Shown in pieces: positions 9,441 through 18,146 of a stretch of DNA of 64,000 nt. Source of the stretch: Fructobacillus evanidus (GTDB taxonomy: Bacteria > Bacillota > Bacilli > Lactobacillales > Lactobacillaceae); assembly GCF_963580165.1 (NCBI RefSeq), contig NZ_CAUZLM010000002.1, positions 170,617 to 234,616 on the forward strand. The letters are read 5' to 3'. The stretch's first letter is position 1, and the number at the start of each line of letters is the position of its first letter. The notes under the pieces were generated by a model. It was not told where the DNA came from. It did not search any database and worked only from the letters and a program-made list of their open reading frames with translations. The translations under genes were made by a program, and so were the position numbers.

Positions 9441-9450
9441 GGCCTTTTTT
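9431..9450 (+). terminator. Terminator overlapping the NUDIX stop codon
   Basis: AAAGGCC-TAA-GGCCTTT is a 7-bp stem whose 3-nt loop is the stop codon, followed by a T-rich stretch. Confidence 0.85.
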
Positions 9451-9630
9451 ATTTTGTCCTGAACCCTTCATTTAAAACTAACAAGAAATTGAATCAAAAT
9501 TTGAATAAATCAGCCTCCGTCACACCTAATTCGTCTGATAAACCTTCACACCCGTGTTCTTTAATATTTAAAAATAATCTTTAGTTTATTTTAGTTAACT
9601 GCCCTAATTTTGTATAACATTTTAAAATAA

Positions 9631-9659
9631 TGATTGTTATTTTTAAATTATGATATAAT
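9631..9659 (+). promoter_or_regulatory. Promoter of the structured RNA
   Basis: TGATATAAT at 9651-9659 is a perfect extended -10. The -35 position with 17-bp spacing is a poor TGATTG. The predicted start is near 9666, exactly where the terminal stem of the downstream RNA begins. Confidence 0.6.
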
Positions 9660-9663
9660 TTAG

Positions 9664-9900
9664 GTGCTAGGAACGTGGTGGCAGTATCCTTATATGAATA
9701 CTTGTCTTAATTCCTACTTCTATTGTTCGACATTTGGTAAACAGGATTCTTTCGTGTAATCAATGAGTTCCTAACTATATTTCTAGCACGTTTCCCGAAA
9801 AAATTCATTTCTTATTCCACCCTGTTTACCTTTCCATTAATTCTTTCGCTGCCACCAAGTTACTAGCCACTTTTGGACTGGAAAATACCAGTCCTTTTTT
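9664..9900 (+). ncRNA. Structured small RNA with 6S RNA-like architecture
   Basis: No open reading frame is apparent. Bases 9666-9684 pair with 9849-9867 at 17 of 19 positions. Further in, 9736-9745 pairs perfectly with 9821-9830 (10 bp). The asymmetric space between the stems is unpaired apart from a small GTAT/ATAC hairpin near 9683-9700. This long rod with a central bubble, about 200 nt, is the layout of 6S RNA, which binds the RNA polymerase holoenzyme. A 7-bp terminator hairpin (9875-9894) and six T residues follow. The assignment to ssrS rests on architecture only. tmRNA, RNase P and SRP RNA signatures are not present. Confidence 0.5.
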
Positions 9901-9954
9901 GGTGCTAAGTTTCTCTAATTTTTTTGACCCCTAACTTCCTCTGGAATTTTTATT

Positions 9955-10020
9955 GCTGACGTCCGTTGCATTCTTTTGCTGCTGAAATCTTCTTCACTTT
10001 TTGTCGCTAACGTCCATGCA
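9955..10020 (+). repeat. Two short direct repeats upstream of the TSUP permease
   Basis: GCTGACGTCCGTTGCA (9955-9970) and GCTAACGTCCATGCA (10006-10020) are near-identical copies 51 bp apart, in the 276-bp gap before the permease. They could be operator half-sites or chance. Nothing else is recognised in this gap. Confidence 0.35.
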
Positions 10021-10176
10021 CTTTTTTTCTTTCAAGCACCTTCTGCCCTGCATTTTTTGTTAAAGACTGGTAGACTACTATTAATTAGTGTCACTCTGAT
10101 TGAAAGTTTGTATCTTGAACTTTCGCAATCCCTTGCGGGTTTTGCCAAATATTTTATTTGAAAGCTGGTTTTTTTC

Positions 10177-10917
10177 ATGATTGCAATTTTCTATGGTTTC
10201 CTAATTGGTTGCTTTGTTACCTTGATTGGTGGCGGAGGTGCCACTTTTTACCTTGGGGTTTTAACCTCGACTTTAGGCATGTCGACAGTCGTCGCTGTCC
10301 CAACCTCTCTCTTAATTGCTGTCTTCGCCCTCTTTTCGGGCATGGTAACACAGTGGCGGTTAAAGAATATCGAAAGTAAGCTTGGTAATCGATTGATTAT
10401 TGCTGGGATTCCAGGCATCATCATCGGTACCGCCGTTTCCCGATTTATTCCCGTCGCCGTTTATAATATCGGCGTTGGGATTTTGCTAACAGGCATGGGC
10501 CTGATTGTGGTCATCAAAAATTTCCGCAAGAAAAAAGAAAACGAAAAGCCCAATGAAAACAGTAAGGTTGCCCCACTCTTTGGCCTGATTTCTGGCCTCA
10601 TGGTTGGTTTCGGCGGCCTATCAGGTGGCTCAGCCACCGTGGCGGGCCTGTCAATTATGAATGTTCCTGCGGTTAAGGCCGCTGGTACGACAACCTACGT
10701 TCTATGGGTCTTGGCTGTCGTCGGGCTCATCAGCCACTTACTGAGTGGTGGTCCCATTTCTTGGACAGCCGGCCTCTACCTGATGATTGGTGGCGTGGCT
10801 GGTTCGATTCTGACACCCCTCGTTCTCAAACAATTCGATCCAAAAAAGATTAACAAGTTTTTATCGCCCTTTATCGGCTTTGTGATTATGTACTTTGGTA
10901 TTCGGTTGTTCTTTTAA
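10177..10917 (+). CDS. TSUP (TauE/SafE) family membrane permease
   Basis: A 246-residue membrane protein with about seven or eight hydrophobic helices in two homologous halves. Each half has a glycine-rich motif: TLIGGGGATFYLG near the N-terminus and GFGGLSGGSATVAG in the middle. The halves are separated by a charged KKKENEKPNENSK linker near residues 118-130. Family members move sulfite, sulfoacetate and other organosulfur anions. The substrate here is unknown. It is monocistronic, followed by a terminator, with a poor ribosome binding site before the ATG. Confidence 0.8.
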   Translation: MIAIFYGFLIGCFVTLIGGGGATFYLGVLTSTLGMSTVVAVPTSLLIAVFALFSGMVTQWRLKNIESKLGNRLIIAGIPGIIIGTAVSRFIPVAVYNIGVGILLTGMGLIVVIKNFRKKKENEKPNENSKVAPLFGLISGLMVGFGGLSGGSATVAGLSIMNVPAVKAAGTTTYVLWVLAVVGLISHLLSGGPISWTAGLYLMIGGVAGSILTPLVLKQFDPKKINKFLSPFIGFVIMYFGIRLFF

Positions 10918-10928
10918 CAATACAGAAA

Positions 10929-10975
10929 AGGAAACCACTGATTAGGCATCCCCTGATCGGTTGTTTCCTTTTTTC
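10929..10975. terminator. Bidirectional terminator between the TSUP gene and the SDR pseudogene
   Basis: GGAAAC pairs with GTTTCC around an imperfect inner stem (CTGAT region), with A-runs on the left and T-runs on the right. It can serve the convergent genes on both sides. Confidence 0.7.
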
Positions 10976-11021
10976 ATTTAAGATATTCAAACAAGCACCT
11001 GATATAAAAACAGATAGTCTG

Positions 11022-11789
11022 TCAATTCATGGTGAGACCACCATCGACTGTAATGCACTGGCCAGTCACATTATTGGAGAGTCTTGAAGCTAAATAAAGG
11101 GCCGTTCCAGCCACATCGTCTGGGACAGTTAATCGCTTGGTTGCCGATAGCGCCAGCAACTGTTCACGCACGTCATTACCAGTGGCGCTACTCGAATCCG
11201 TCGGATAAGTCAGCCCAGGTGCAATTGTATTCACTCGAATACCAAAAGGCCCAAGATCTTTTGCTAATGCCCGGGAATAGCCTAATAAGGCAGCCTTTGC
11301 GGTAATGTAATCATGGTACGGGACCGTTGGCTGTTGAACAAGATTACTAGTCATCTGAATAATCCGACCAGACTGGTTTGCCTTTAACAAAGGTAAAGCA
11401 GCCTGGTTGACATTGTAGGCAGCCTTGACTGCCCCCTCAAATTGTTCCTGATAGTCATTCCACGGCATCAATTCTGCATGAAGACGGGTTTTGGGATTAA
11501 AACTGTAGTGTCTTAGGGCATTATTCACAACGATATCCAAACCAGCAAAATTATCATCGATCGTCGTCATCATTTTCTGCACTGCCTGCTCATCGCAAAC
11601 ATCCGCAGCTAAAGCTACTGCTTGTCCCCCAGCTGCTTGGATTTCTTGCACAACTGCAGCCGCTTTTTCCTAATTTTTCAAGAAATTGACGATAACGAGT
11701 GCGCCCTCAGCAGCAAATTGTTTGGCAATGGCAGCGCCGATTCCACGGCTAGCACCAGTCACTAGTGCCACTTGATTTTCTAATAGCAT
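11022..11789 (-). pseudogene. Short-chain dehydrogenase (FabG-like) with an in-frame stop codon, last gene of the TPP-riboswitch operon
   Basis: Read from the ATG at 11789 (GGAG 8 nt upstream, 2 nt after the LuxC-like stop), the protein begins with a normal Rossmann start VALVTGASRGIG. It reads 39 codons, meets TAG at 11672-11670, and continues in the same frame for 215 codons to a normal end, VDGGLTMN. The catalytic YxxxK (YITAK) is present. The family would use NAD(P)H to reduce a carbonyl. A GTG at 11651 could restart translation but would give a protein without the nucleotide-binding start, so I call it a pseudogene, a suppressed stop or a sequencing error. It is clearly paralogous to the intact gene at 42222-42974, which is also under a TPP riboswitch. 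Confidence 0.8.
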
Positions 11790-11791
11790 CT

Positions 11792-13267
11792 TTACCACTC
11801 CACATCTAGATCCAAGTGTTCAGCCAAACTTTCTGCACTTGACTCAATATCCGTAAACCGCAACAAATCTAATAAATTAAAATGACCATCATGGTGCCAA
11901 CCAGGCCGCGCCCGAGTCATCTCACCTAAAGCGGTAATTCGGCACAGACCCGCTTGACCCAAAACATTCGTGATTGATAACAAACGTTTTGGTGCTACTG
12001 CGACACCGGCAGTTTGTAAATACTGACGATAGGGTTTTAAGTAGTTCGGCACAGTCAGTAAATCATCAACAGCCACTACATGCACAAACCGATTTAATGG
12101 TGAACTCGTAAAGGTTGGCTGATCGTGGTAAACAACGGTCCAATCTGTCTTTTTCGGACTAGAAAAGACCGTCAAGCTGTCATCATCAATTGCTTCTAAT
12201 TGAAATTGCGCACGTAAACGGTTAATGGCTGTTGCCTGTTGGTCATCAAGACTCGCCCGGGGCCATCGTTGTTGCTTGCTGGCCAAATCAGCTGCTAACG
12301 CACTGGCAAAGTCCTTTGGCAACAAAGCACCACCGCGTTCAACGAAAATACACTGTGGCGACAGACAGCTTTGCTGGTCATAAATCGCTATGTCCGCACC
12401 CGCCCGATTAACGGTGTCTTGGTAACGGTCTGTCGCCAATGACTCTTGGCCAACCAGGGCAAAGCTGATTTTATAGCCATAATGCAAAAATAAATGGCCG
12501 TCCGGCACTAATGCCTGAACCTTCTTCACAGATTGGTCGGAACCATAAGCAATCGTAGCATCCGTGTTGGCCGCGGCCGCCTCTTCGACTGCCGGTTTGC
12601 TCCCCCCCTTCCACGGAAAAATCGCCAAACAGCCCGCTAACCTCGGTTCCACTTCTAATAAACTTTGGCCAAAGAGCACCGGAAAAAGTGGTTCAGCAAA
12701 GGAAGTTTTCCCAAAGCTAGCTGACTTTACCAACAATGTCATCACAAGTGACCAAACCTGAAGGCCCGGAATATTACCGGAAAAAACGTGAAAACTTGTC
12801 TTAGGGCCATAGGCCTTCGTCAAGCTCCCTGATGCTTGTGGCTGAAAAGCATCCAAAATCGCTGGATTTGCCAATTCCGTATTTAAAAACCGGCGCAACT
12901 CTTTGGTACGAAATAGGCGCGTATAACGCCTGATTTCTAAGTTAATGGTTTCCTCGCTGTATCCCGTAATGACCGGTAATAACTTTAATGCCAACTGACG
13001 CTCTTTGTACTCCGGATTCGTCCATTTTTCGGCGGCAGCACTAATTATCGTCACGATTTGTTCAACCGAAAGTTGACTTAAAAAAATCTGCTGATGGTCT
13101 TCCAACGCCTCAATGGTCGCTTTGACTTCTTCCTTCGTCAAATCAGGATACTGTAAGTCATAGCGTTGATTGCCCACCAAAATCGACCAGGTTTCCAATC
13201 GGTCAAATTGACTCTCGTTTGGTGCCAAGAACAAGTTAATTTTTGTTGTCTCTACTTCTTCAGCCAT
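11792..13267 (-). CDS. LuxC-like acyl reductase in the TPP-riboswitch operon
   Basis: A 491-residue protein of the LuxC (acyl-CoA/acyl-protein reductase) family, an aldehyde-dehydrogenase fold. The diagnostic active-site region DQQSCLSPQCIFVE places the catalytic cysteine at about residue 301. The GNIPGLQVWS stretch and the GGSKPAVEEA cofactor region are also present. LuxC takes an acyl group from the LuxE enzyme as a thioester and reduces it to the aldehyde with NADPH. The LuxE partner is immediately upstream. ATG at 13267 is preferred (AAAGAGG 5 nt upstream) over an ATG at 13282 that overlaps the previous stop. The acyl substrate here is unlikely to be a long-chain fatty acid given the riboswitch; this is inference. 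Confidence 0.85.
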   Translation of the reverse strand: MAEEVETTKINLFLAPNESQFDRLETWSILVGNQRYDLQYPDLTKEEVKATIEALEDHQQIFLSQLSVEQIVTIISAAAEKWTNPEYKERQLALKLLPVITGYSEETINLEIRRYTRLFRTKELRRFLNTELANPAILDAFQPQASGSLTKAYGPKTSFHVFSGNIPGLQVWSLVMTLLVKSASFGKTSFAEPLFPVLFGQSLLEVEPRLAGCLAIFPWKGGSKPAVEEAAAANTDATIAYGSDQSVKKVQALVPDGHLFLHYGYKISFALVGQESLATDRYQDTVNRAGADIAIYDQQSCLSPQCIFVERGGALLPKDFASALAADLASKQQRWPRASLDDQQATAINRLRAQFQLEAIDDDSLTVFSSPKKTDWTVVYHDQPTFTSSPLNRFVHVVAVDDLLTVPNYLKPYRQYLQTAGVAVAPKRLLSITNVLGQAGLCRITALGEMTRARPGWHHDGHFNLLDLLRFTDIESSAESLAEHLDLDVEW

Positions 13268-13278
13268 TAAGACCTCTT

Positions 13279-14403
13279 TCATACCTGATTGGCTTGCAGT
13301 AGTTGATCAATCGAAATCGAGCACCCCTTCGCACCCGCCCCCGCGATTCGACCGAGCAAGGTAAAGCCAGCTTCATCCTGGACTGCTAAATCTTCTGTTA
13401 AAATCCCCAAACATGAGTTCCAGTTCGAAAGGTCATAATAGGCCAAAACACCCTTTTCTCCAGGCGCAACCGGTTCCAAGGTATCGGTATCTAAAATTCT
13501 GACGCGAACCCATGCCGGTGTTTGCTTACTATAGATTGGGTCCAGCCCCTGGCTAAGGTGCCACAAGTTCTGATCATAGCACTGTGAACTGATTTCCGTC
13601 ATGCCATACATATTCAAATAATAGTCACGACTAACACCAAAGGCTTCTTTCAAATCAGCTAGCAGCTGGTCTTCGCTTACTTGACGTGACTGGCCTTTGA
13701 ACCCACCAGTATCAAAGATTCGACTTTTTTCAGCCAGGTGAAAGACCAACTTCTGCTGTTTTAGGTAATCCAAAAGATGGACGTAGGAAAAACTAGCGCC
13801 TAATAGCATCACGGGACGCTGGTCCTCTTCTGCCACCTTCAAAGCAGCGACCACGCCCTGGTAATCGATGCCGTCTTCGTCGACATACGCTCGACTGTGT
13901 TGGTCACCAAATTCGGCAATGGCGCGACTAACATAATGAGCCAAAGAAGAATTTTCTAAGTGTTCTTCATCCGGGAAAAGACCAATAATCGTGATTCGAT
14001 CAACATCTGGGAGAACATACTGTTTGAAAGGTGCTTTCATCGATTCATTCCAAACAGCAAAAGTTGGATGGTAGCTATGACTACGGTGGTTTTTATCCGT
14101 TGTCCCACTCGACATAAAAACAGCCTCGTCCGCCGTAATTGACGTTGTTGACAGCGTTAACTTCTTGTATCCCTGAATCGGCATTAATGGAATGTCTTGC
14201 CACCGATGGACCATTAGTGGACTTTTTCGTTGCTGTTGCGCATATTTTTTATAGGGCAAATTATGGTCAAATTGATATTGAAACAAATCAAGGGCCAGCC
14301 GGTTAAAATCCTCATCGCTTTCACCATGCCCGTTCATGACCTGGTACTGATTAATAAAATTCAGAATTTCTTCTTGAATCGTTGCAACTGCTGAATCACT
14401 CAT
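13279..14403 (-). CDS. LuxE-like acyl-protein synthetase (carboxylate activation) in the TPP-riboswitch operon
   Basis: A 374-residue member of the LuxE acyl-protein synthetase family, adenylate-forming. It shows the phosphate-binding SSGTTDK at about 98-104 and the adenylation motif MYGMTE. The C-terminal GRIAGAGAKGCSI places the acyl-accepting cysteine at about 361, as in LuxE. Such enzymes activate a carboxylic acid with ATP, hold it on the cysteine and pass it to LuxC for reduction. The start ATG at 14403 has AAAGGA upstream and overlaps the permease stop by 8 nt. The gene is followed directly by the LuxC-like gene, so the two should form the usual acid-reducing pair. Confidence 0.85.
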   Translation of the reverse strand: MSDSAVATIQEEILNFINQYQVMNGHGESDEDFNRLALDLFQYQFDHNLPYKKYAQQQRKSPLMVHRWQDIPLMPIQGYKKLTLSTTSITADEAVFMSSGTTDKNHRSHSYHPTFAVWNESMKAPFKQYVLPDVDRITIIGLFPDEEHLENSSLAHYVSRAIAEFGDQHSRAYVDEDGIDYQGVVAALKVAEEDQRPVMLLGASFSYVHLLDYLKQQKLVFHLAEKSRIFDTGGFKGQSRQVSEDQLLADLKEAFGVSRDYYLNMYGMTEISSQCYDQNLWHLSQGLDPIYSKQTPAWVRVRILDTDTLEPVAPGEKGVLAYYDLSNWNSCLGILTEDLAVQDEAGFTLLGRIAGAGAKGCSISIDQLLQANQV

Positions 14404-15712
14404 GATTCTTTTCCTTTCCAAAAAATCCTGGGACGACAATTAATAGAATATGCAAGGTCACAATTGACAAGGCACCAACTAAGATGCTATTTGAAAAGAG
14501 TGATTGATAAATACCCGAAAAGCCTTTTGCATAAGATGGCAAGGCAATGGCCAACAACAAAGACAAACCAATACTCATCCGTGTTGCTTCGCTCTTATCA
14601 GACTTCTGCAGAGTGGCAAAGCCCGTCGTCAACAAAGTCGCCGCTGCCGGCAAAAACATTCCACCAATCACTGGTGCTGGGGTCAAAGCCAGAACTGCTG
14701 CAAACTTCGGCACGAACCCTAGTAAAATCAGCAATCCCCCAGCCAATAGAATTGGCTTGCGAGAATGAACCCCCGTCAACTTCATCACCCCTAAGTTTTG
14801 GGCAAACGCAGTGGTTGGAAAACCACCAATCAAAGAGGAAAGCATGGAGCCACCCGCTTCACCAGCAATGCCACGACTAATACGCTTTGAGCTTAATTCT
14901 TCTTTGGTAACATCGGCGGATGCTTCATAAACACCCAAAGCTTCAATCACCGCCACTAAATAAGCGATGAAGAAGGTCAAGAAAATATCCCAATTAAAAC
15001 GAAATAGTCCATACGGGAACAAGCGTGGTAGACCAAAGAGCGGTTGGCTTTTGACGCCTGACAGGTCAATCATCCCCAAGCTTGCGGCCAAAAGATTGCC
15101 CACCACAAGGGCCAACAAAAAGGAAAACTTACGCCAGTAACCGCGGCCAAACAACGATCCCAAGACAACAATCAAAGTGGTCACAATGGCCACCAGCAAA
15201 ACATTCGGTGATGCAAAGCCCTTTGTTCCGGGCGTACCCCCTAATAATTCTGACATTGTAAAACTTGAAAGCGAAACGCCGACCAAAAAAATAATGGTCC
15301 CGGTAATCGCAGGTGTCAGCTTCTTGGCTAAGCGATGAACCCAGCCAAATAACGACATCAGCAAAACAATAAAGCCACTGAGAAAGACGGCACCACCGGC
15401 GGCTGGTAATCCCCCAGTTTTACCAGCGCTAATCATTAAGGCGTCAAAGGCCGCTGAAGGGCCTTGCACAATCGGTAGCCGCGCTAATTTTGAAGCCTGA
15501 AAAATCGTCACAAGACCAGATGCCAAAAAAATGGCACTAATCAAATTCGTCGACAAAGCTAACGAGAGGCCCGCAGCCGAAGCAACGAAAATCGGATCCA
15601 GCCAAACATTGGAAACAAAGATGTGTTGAATACTAATCAATAGTGTCTGACCGGTGCTTAATGGCACCTCTTCTTGGAAACTTTCTTGCTGCTGATGGTT
15701 CTGTTGAATCAT
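14396..15712 (-). CDS. NCS2 (xanthine/uracil-type) permease, first gene of the TPP-riboswitch operon
   Basis: A 438-residue permease with about 12-14 hydrophobic helices. NCS2 signatures include QGPSAAFDALM and the conserved GGFPTTAFAQNLGVMKLTGV with the acidic EALGVYEASADV helix before it. NCS2 carriers normally import purines, uracil or ascorbate with protons. Here the gene lies just downstream of a TPP riboswitch and terminator, so I infer import of a thiamine precursor or breakdown product such as a pyrimidine. AGGAG lies 7 nt before the ATG. It is cotranscribed with the LuxE-, LuxC- and SDR-like genes by 8-nt, 11-nt and 2-nt junctions. Confidence 0.85.
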   Translation of the reverse strand: MIQQNHQQQESFQEEVPLSTGQTLLISIQHIFVSNVWLDPIFVASAAGLSLALSTNLISAIFLASGLVTIFQASKLARLPIVQGPSAAFDALMISAGKTGGLPAAGGAVFLSGFIVLLMSLFGWVHRLAKKLTPAITGTIIFLVGVSLSSFTMSELLGGTPGTKGFASPNVLLVAIVTTLIVVLGSLFGRGYWRKFSFLLALVVGNLLAASLGMIDLSGVKSQPLFGLPRLFPYGLFRFNWDIFLTFFIAYLVAVIEALGVYEASADVTKEELSSKRISRGIAGEAGGSMLSSLIGGFPTTAFAQNLGVMKLTGVHSRKPILLAGGLLILLGFVPKFAAVLALTPAPVIGGMFLPAAATLLTTGFATLQKSDKSEATRMSIGLSLLLAIALPSYAKGFSGIYQSLFSNSILVGALSIVTLHILLIVVPGFFGKEKNHE

Positions 15713-15770
15713 TCTTTCTCTCCTAAAATTTAATTCATCAATCCACCCTGTCCGGTCTTTACCAGCAAAA

Positions 15771-15801
15771 GAAAAAGGTTGAATTCATGATGAACTCAAC
15801 C
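15771..15801 (-). terminator. Riboswitch-controlled intrinsic terminator
   Basis: On the minus strand GGTTGA...TCAACC with inner TTCAT/ATGAA forms a strong hairpin (15777-15801) followed by TTTTT. It lies about 50 nt after the TPP aptamer and about 60 nt before the permease start, the place for transcriptional on/off control. Confidence 0.8.
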
Positions 15802-15847
15802 TCAACCAAAAAGCCCTTAAAAAAAGACCCCTGTTATCGATATTAGT

Positions 15848-15930
15848 TGCATTCCTACGCTGGTATTAACCAGATCAGGTACATAGGGTCTAAGACATTT
15901 CTGTCTAATCTCAGCGTGATGCTCCCCTTG
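15848..15930 (-). promoter_or_regulatory. TPP riboswitch (THI element) 1
   Basis: Reading the minus strand, the conserved elements occur in order: GGGGAGC, CTGAGA, ACCC, ACCTGATCTGG, TAATACCAGCGTAGGAA. This is the complete THI-box core that binds thiamine pyrophosphate. Downstream comes an intrinsic terminator, so high TPP should switch off the permease-LuxE-LuxC-SDR operon. Confidence 0.93.
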
Positions 15931-15950
15931 CGAATTAATTAATTTTTTTC

Positions 15951-15980
15951 AGTATAGCATGAAATTGAAAATTAGAACAA
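15951..15980 (-). promoter_or_regulatory. Promoter of the TPP-riboswitch operon
   Basis: TTGTTC (15980-15975), an 18-bp spacer and extended -10 TGCTATACT (-10 at 15956-15951) on the minus strand. It lies about 20 nt before the aptamer. Confidence 0.65.
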
Positions 15981-16150
15981 ATATAAGACACTTTTGTTCA
16001 ACCTAATTTAAAACGGTTCTACTAATAGCAAAAGTCAAAGTGCGATCAACAAAAGTCAGACAAATACACTACCAGCAACAACTCTCACCTTGATGCCAAT
16101 CACTAATCCCTTTTAGCTGTTTGCAATGGCACTCTATTTTGACCAATGCA

Positions 16151-16945
16151 TTAACCTTCCCCAACCGTTACATCATCAACAGCAGCGCGGATTTCCTCGG
16201 CGTATGCCTGTAGCTTTGCCGGTGCATTTTGACCATTGTCGGCCACAATTTGGACGCAGGCAGATCCAATAATGACCCCATCGGCCAATTCCGCCATTGC
16301 TTGCGCCTGGTCGGCGGTATGCACGCCAAAGCCAATGGCAACAGGCACATCCGTAACCGCCTTAATTTGTCCAACAACTTCCGCTAAATTAGAAGCAAAG
16401 GACTCGCGAGTGCCCGTCACCCCCAGAGAAGAAACCAGGTAGATAAAGCCGGTCGCCTCTTTGGCAATCATCGGAATGCGCTCACCAGACGTCACCGTAA
16501 TCAACGGAATCAAATCCAGACCGTGCTTGTCAGTAAAGGGAGCCAATTCTCCCCGTTCTTCATAGGGCAAATCAGGAATAATCAGGCCATCAACACCGAA
16601 CTTTTCACAGTCGGCGGTAAAACGTTCATAGCCATACTGGAGAACAATATTTAGGTAGACCAAGAAAACAAGGGGCACCGCTGTTTGTCGTCGAATTTCC
16701 TTCACCGCCGCAAAAATTGATTCAATCGGTAAATTATGGTCGCGCAGGGCCCGCAAATCGGCCGCCTGAATAACGGGACCGTCGGCGACTGGGTCAGAAA
16801 AGGGAATCCCAATTTCAACGACATCAGCACCACCTTCAGCCAAGGCTACAACATTGTTAACAGTCGTTTCCATGTCTGGGTCATTAGCAGTGACGAAGGC
16901 AATAAAGTTTTTATGATTTTTAAAACTTTGACTAATTTTACTCAT
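16151..16945 (-). CDS. trpA: Tryptophan synthase alpha chain
   Basis: A 264-residue TIM-barrel protein that cleaves indole-3-glycerol phosphate to indole and glyceraldehyde 3-phosphate. The catalytic Glu is in ADVVEIGIPFSDPVADGP and the catalytic Asp in DGLIIPDLPYEE. YLVSSLGVTG and the phosphate-binding GFGVHTADQA are present. ATG at 16945 is inside the end of trpB (8-nt overlap), giving coupled translation; a longer start is not needed. It is the last gene of the trp operon. No convincing terminator is seen in the 190 bp after it. Confidence 0.95.
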   Translation of the reverse strand: MSKISQSFKNHKNFIAFVTANDPDMETTVNNVVALAEGGADVVEIGIPFSDPVADGPVIQAADLRALRDHNLPIESIFAAVKEIRRQTAVPLVFLVYLNIVLQYGYERFTADCEKFGVDGLIIPDLPYEERGELAPFTDKHGLDLIPLITVTSGERIPMIAKEATGFIYLVSSLGVTGTRESFASNLAEVVGQIKAVTDVPVAIGFGVHTADQAQAMAELADGVIIGSACVQIVADNGQNAPAKLQAYAEEIRAAVDDVTVGEG

Positions 16946-18146
16946 GAATTTCAACCCCCCGGTACTTGGCAATCGCTGCCACATCCTTGTCGCCACGGCC
17001 AGATAATGTGCAGACAATGACCTGGTCTTTTGGCAATGTTGGCGCTAATTTTTGCACATAGGCCACGGCATGGCAGCTTTCAATCGCGGCAATAATCCCC
17101 TCCTGCTTGGCAATGTACTCAAACGCAGCCACCGCCTCATCATCGGTGATACCAACGTATTGGGCCCGGTGTTCGGCAGCCAAGGCGGCGTGTTCTGGCC
17201 CAACTCCTGGATAATCTAACCCAGCCGAAATCGAATAAACCGGGTTAATCTGGCCACTGTCATTTTGCAAAAAGAGCGACTTCATGCCGTGAAAGACACC
17301 CAACCGGCCTTTTTCGATGGTCGCCGCCGTCAAGTCAGTATCAACGCCCTTGCCGGCTGCCTCCACCCCAATCAACTCAACCTCGGGATGGTCGATATAG
17401 TGGGCAAAACTACCGATGGCATTGGAGCCACCACCAACACAGGCAATCACCTTATCGGGCAAGCGCCCCAATTGGTCCTGGATTTGTTGCTTGGATTCCT
17501 GACTAATCACACTTTGAAAATCACGCACCATCTCCGGATAAGGATGAGGGCCGGTTGCCGAGCCCATCACATAAAACGTGTCCTCAGGTCGGGCCGCAAA
17601 GTCTTGCAGGGCGGCATTAATGGCATCCTTCAAGACCATTGATCCGGAGGTCACGGCATGAACCTTGGCCCCAAGGAGTTCCATCCGATAGACGTTCAAA
17701 CGTTGGCGATCCGTGTCCTCCTTCCCCATAAAGACTTCACATTCCAGGCCAAACAAGGCAGCAATCGTTGCCGTGGCCACCCCGTGTTGACCAGCACCGG
17801 TTTCGGCAATCAAGCGTTTTTTGCCCATTCGCTTGGCTAACAATGCTTGGCCAATCACATTGTTAATCTTATGAGCCCCCGTGTGGTTCAAGTCCTCGCG
17901 TTTGAAATAAATTTGAGCGCCACCAAGGTCTTCCGTCATATTCTTAGCATAGTACAACAGCGATGGTCGGTTGGCATAATTAGCCAATAGGTCAGCCAAT
18001 TCCGCCTGAAAATCAGGATCGTCCTTCGCTTCCTGGTAAACATCGGCCATCTTATTCAACTCATTCATCAGAGTTTCCGGTACATATTGGCCACCATACT
18101 CTAAGAACCGACCGGCTTGTTTCTTTGTCTTGTATTCTGTTTCCAT
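16938..18146 (-). CDS. trpB: Tryptophan synthase beta chain
   Basis: A 402-residue PLP enzyme that condenses indole with serine. The PLP lysine lies in HTGAHKINN, and the phosphate-binding GGGSNAIG and the GAGQHG loop are present. Length matches the standard TrpB1 type. It starts at an ATG overlapping the trpF stop (TAATG) with AGGAGG upstream. It forms the alpha2-beta2 complex with the following trpA product. Confidence 0.96.
   Translation of the reverse strand: METEYKTKKQAGRFLEYGGQYVPETLMNELNKMADVYQEAKDDPDFQAELADLLANYANRPSLLYYAKNMTEDLGGAQIYFKREDLNHTGAHKINNVIGQALLAKRMGKKRLIAETGAGQHGVATATIAALFGLECEVFMGKEDTDRQRLNVYRMELLGAKVHAVTSGSMVLKDAINAALQDFAARPEDTFYVMGSATGPHPYPEMVRDFQSVISQESKQQIQDQLGRLPDKVIACVGGGSNAIGSFAHYIDHPEVELIGVEAAGKGVDTDLTAATIEKGRLGVFHGMKSLFLQNDSGQINPVYSISAGLDYPGVGPEHAALAAEHRAQYVGITDDEAVAAFEYIAKQEGIIAAIESCHAVAYVQKLAPTLPKDQVIVCTLSGRGDKDVAAIAKYRGVEIHE

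Noticed and set aside
9664..9900. tmRNA, RNase P RNA or SRP RNA
   Set aside because: No tRNA-like ends with CCA, no P4-type conserved RNase P core and no GGAA-capped SRP hairpin; only a long rod with central bubble is present.
11022..11651. A shorter functional SDR starting at GTG 11651
   Set aside because: It would lack the TGxxxGxG nucleotide-binding start, and no ribosome binding site precedes it; an interrupted full-length gene explains the sequence better.
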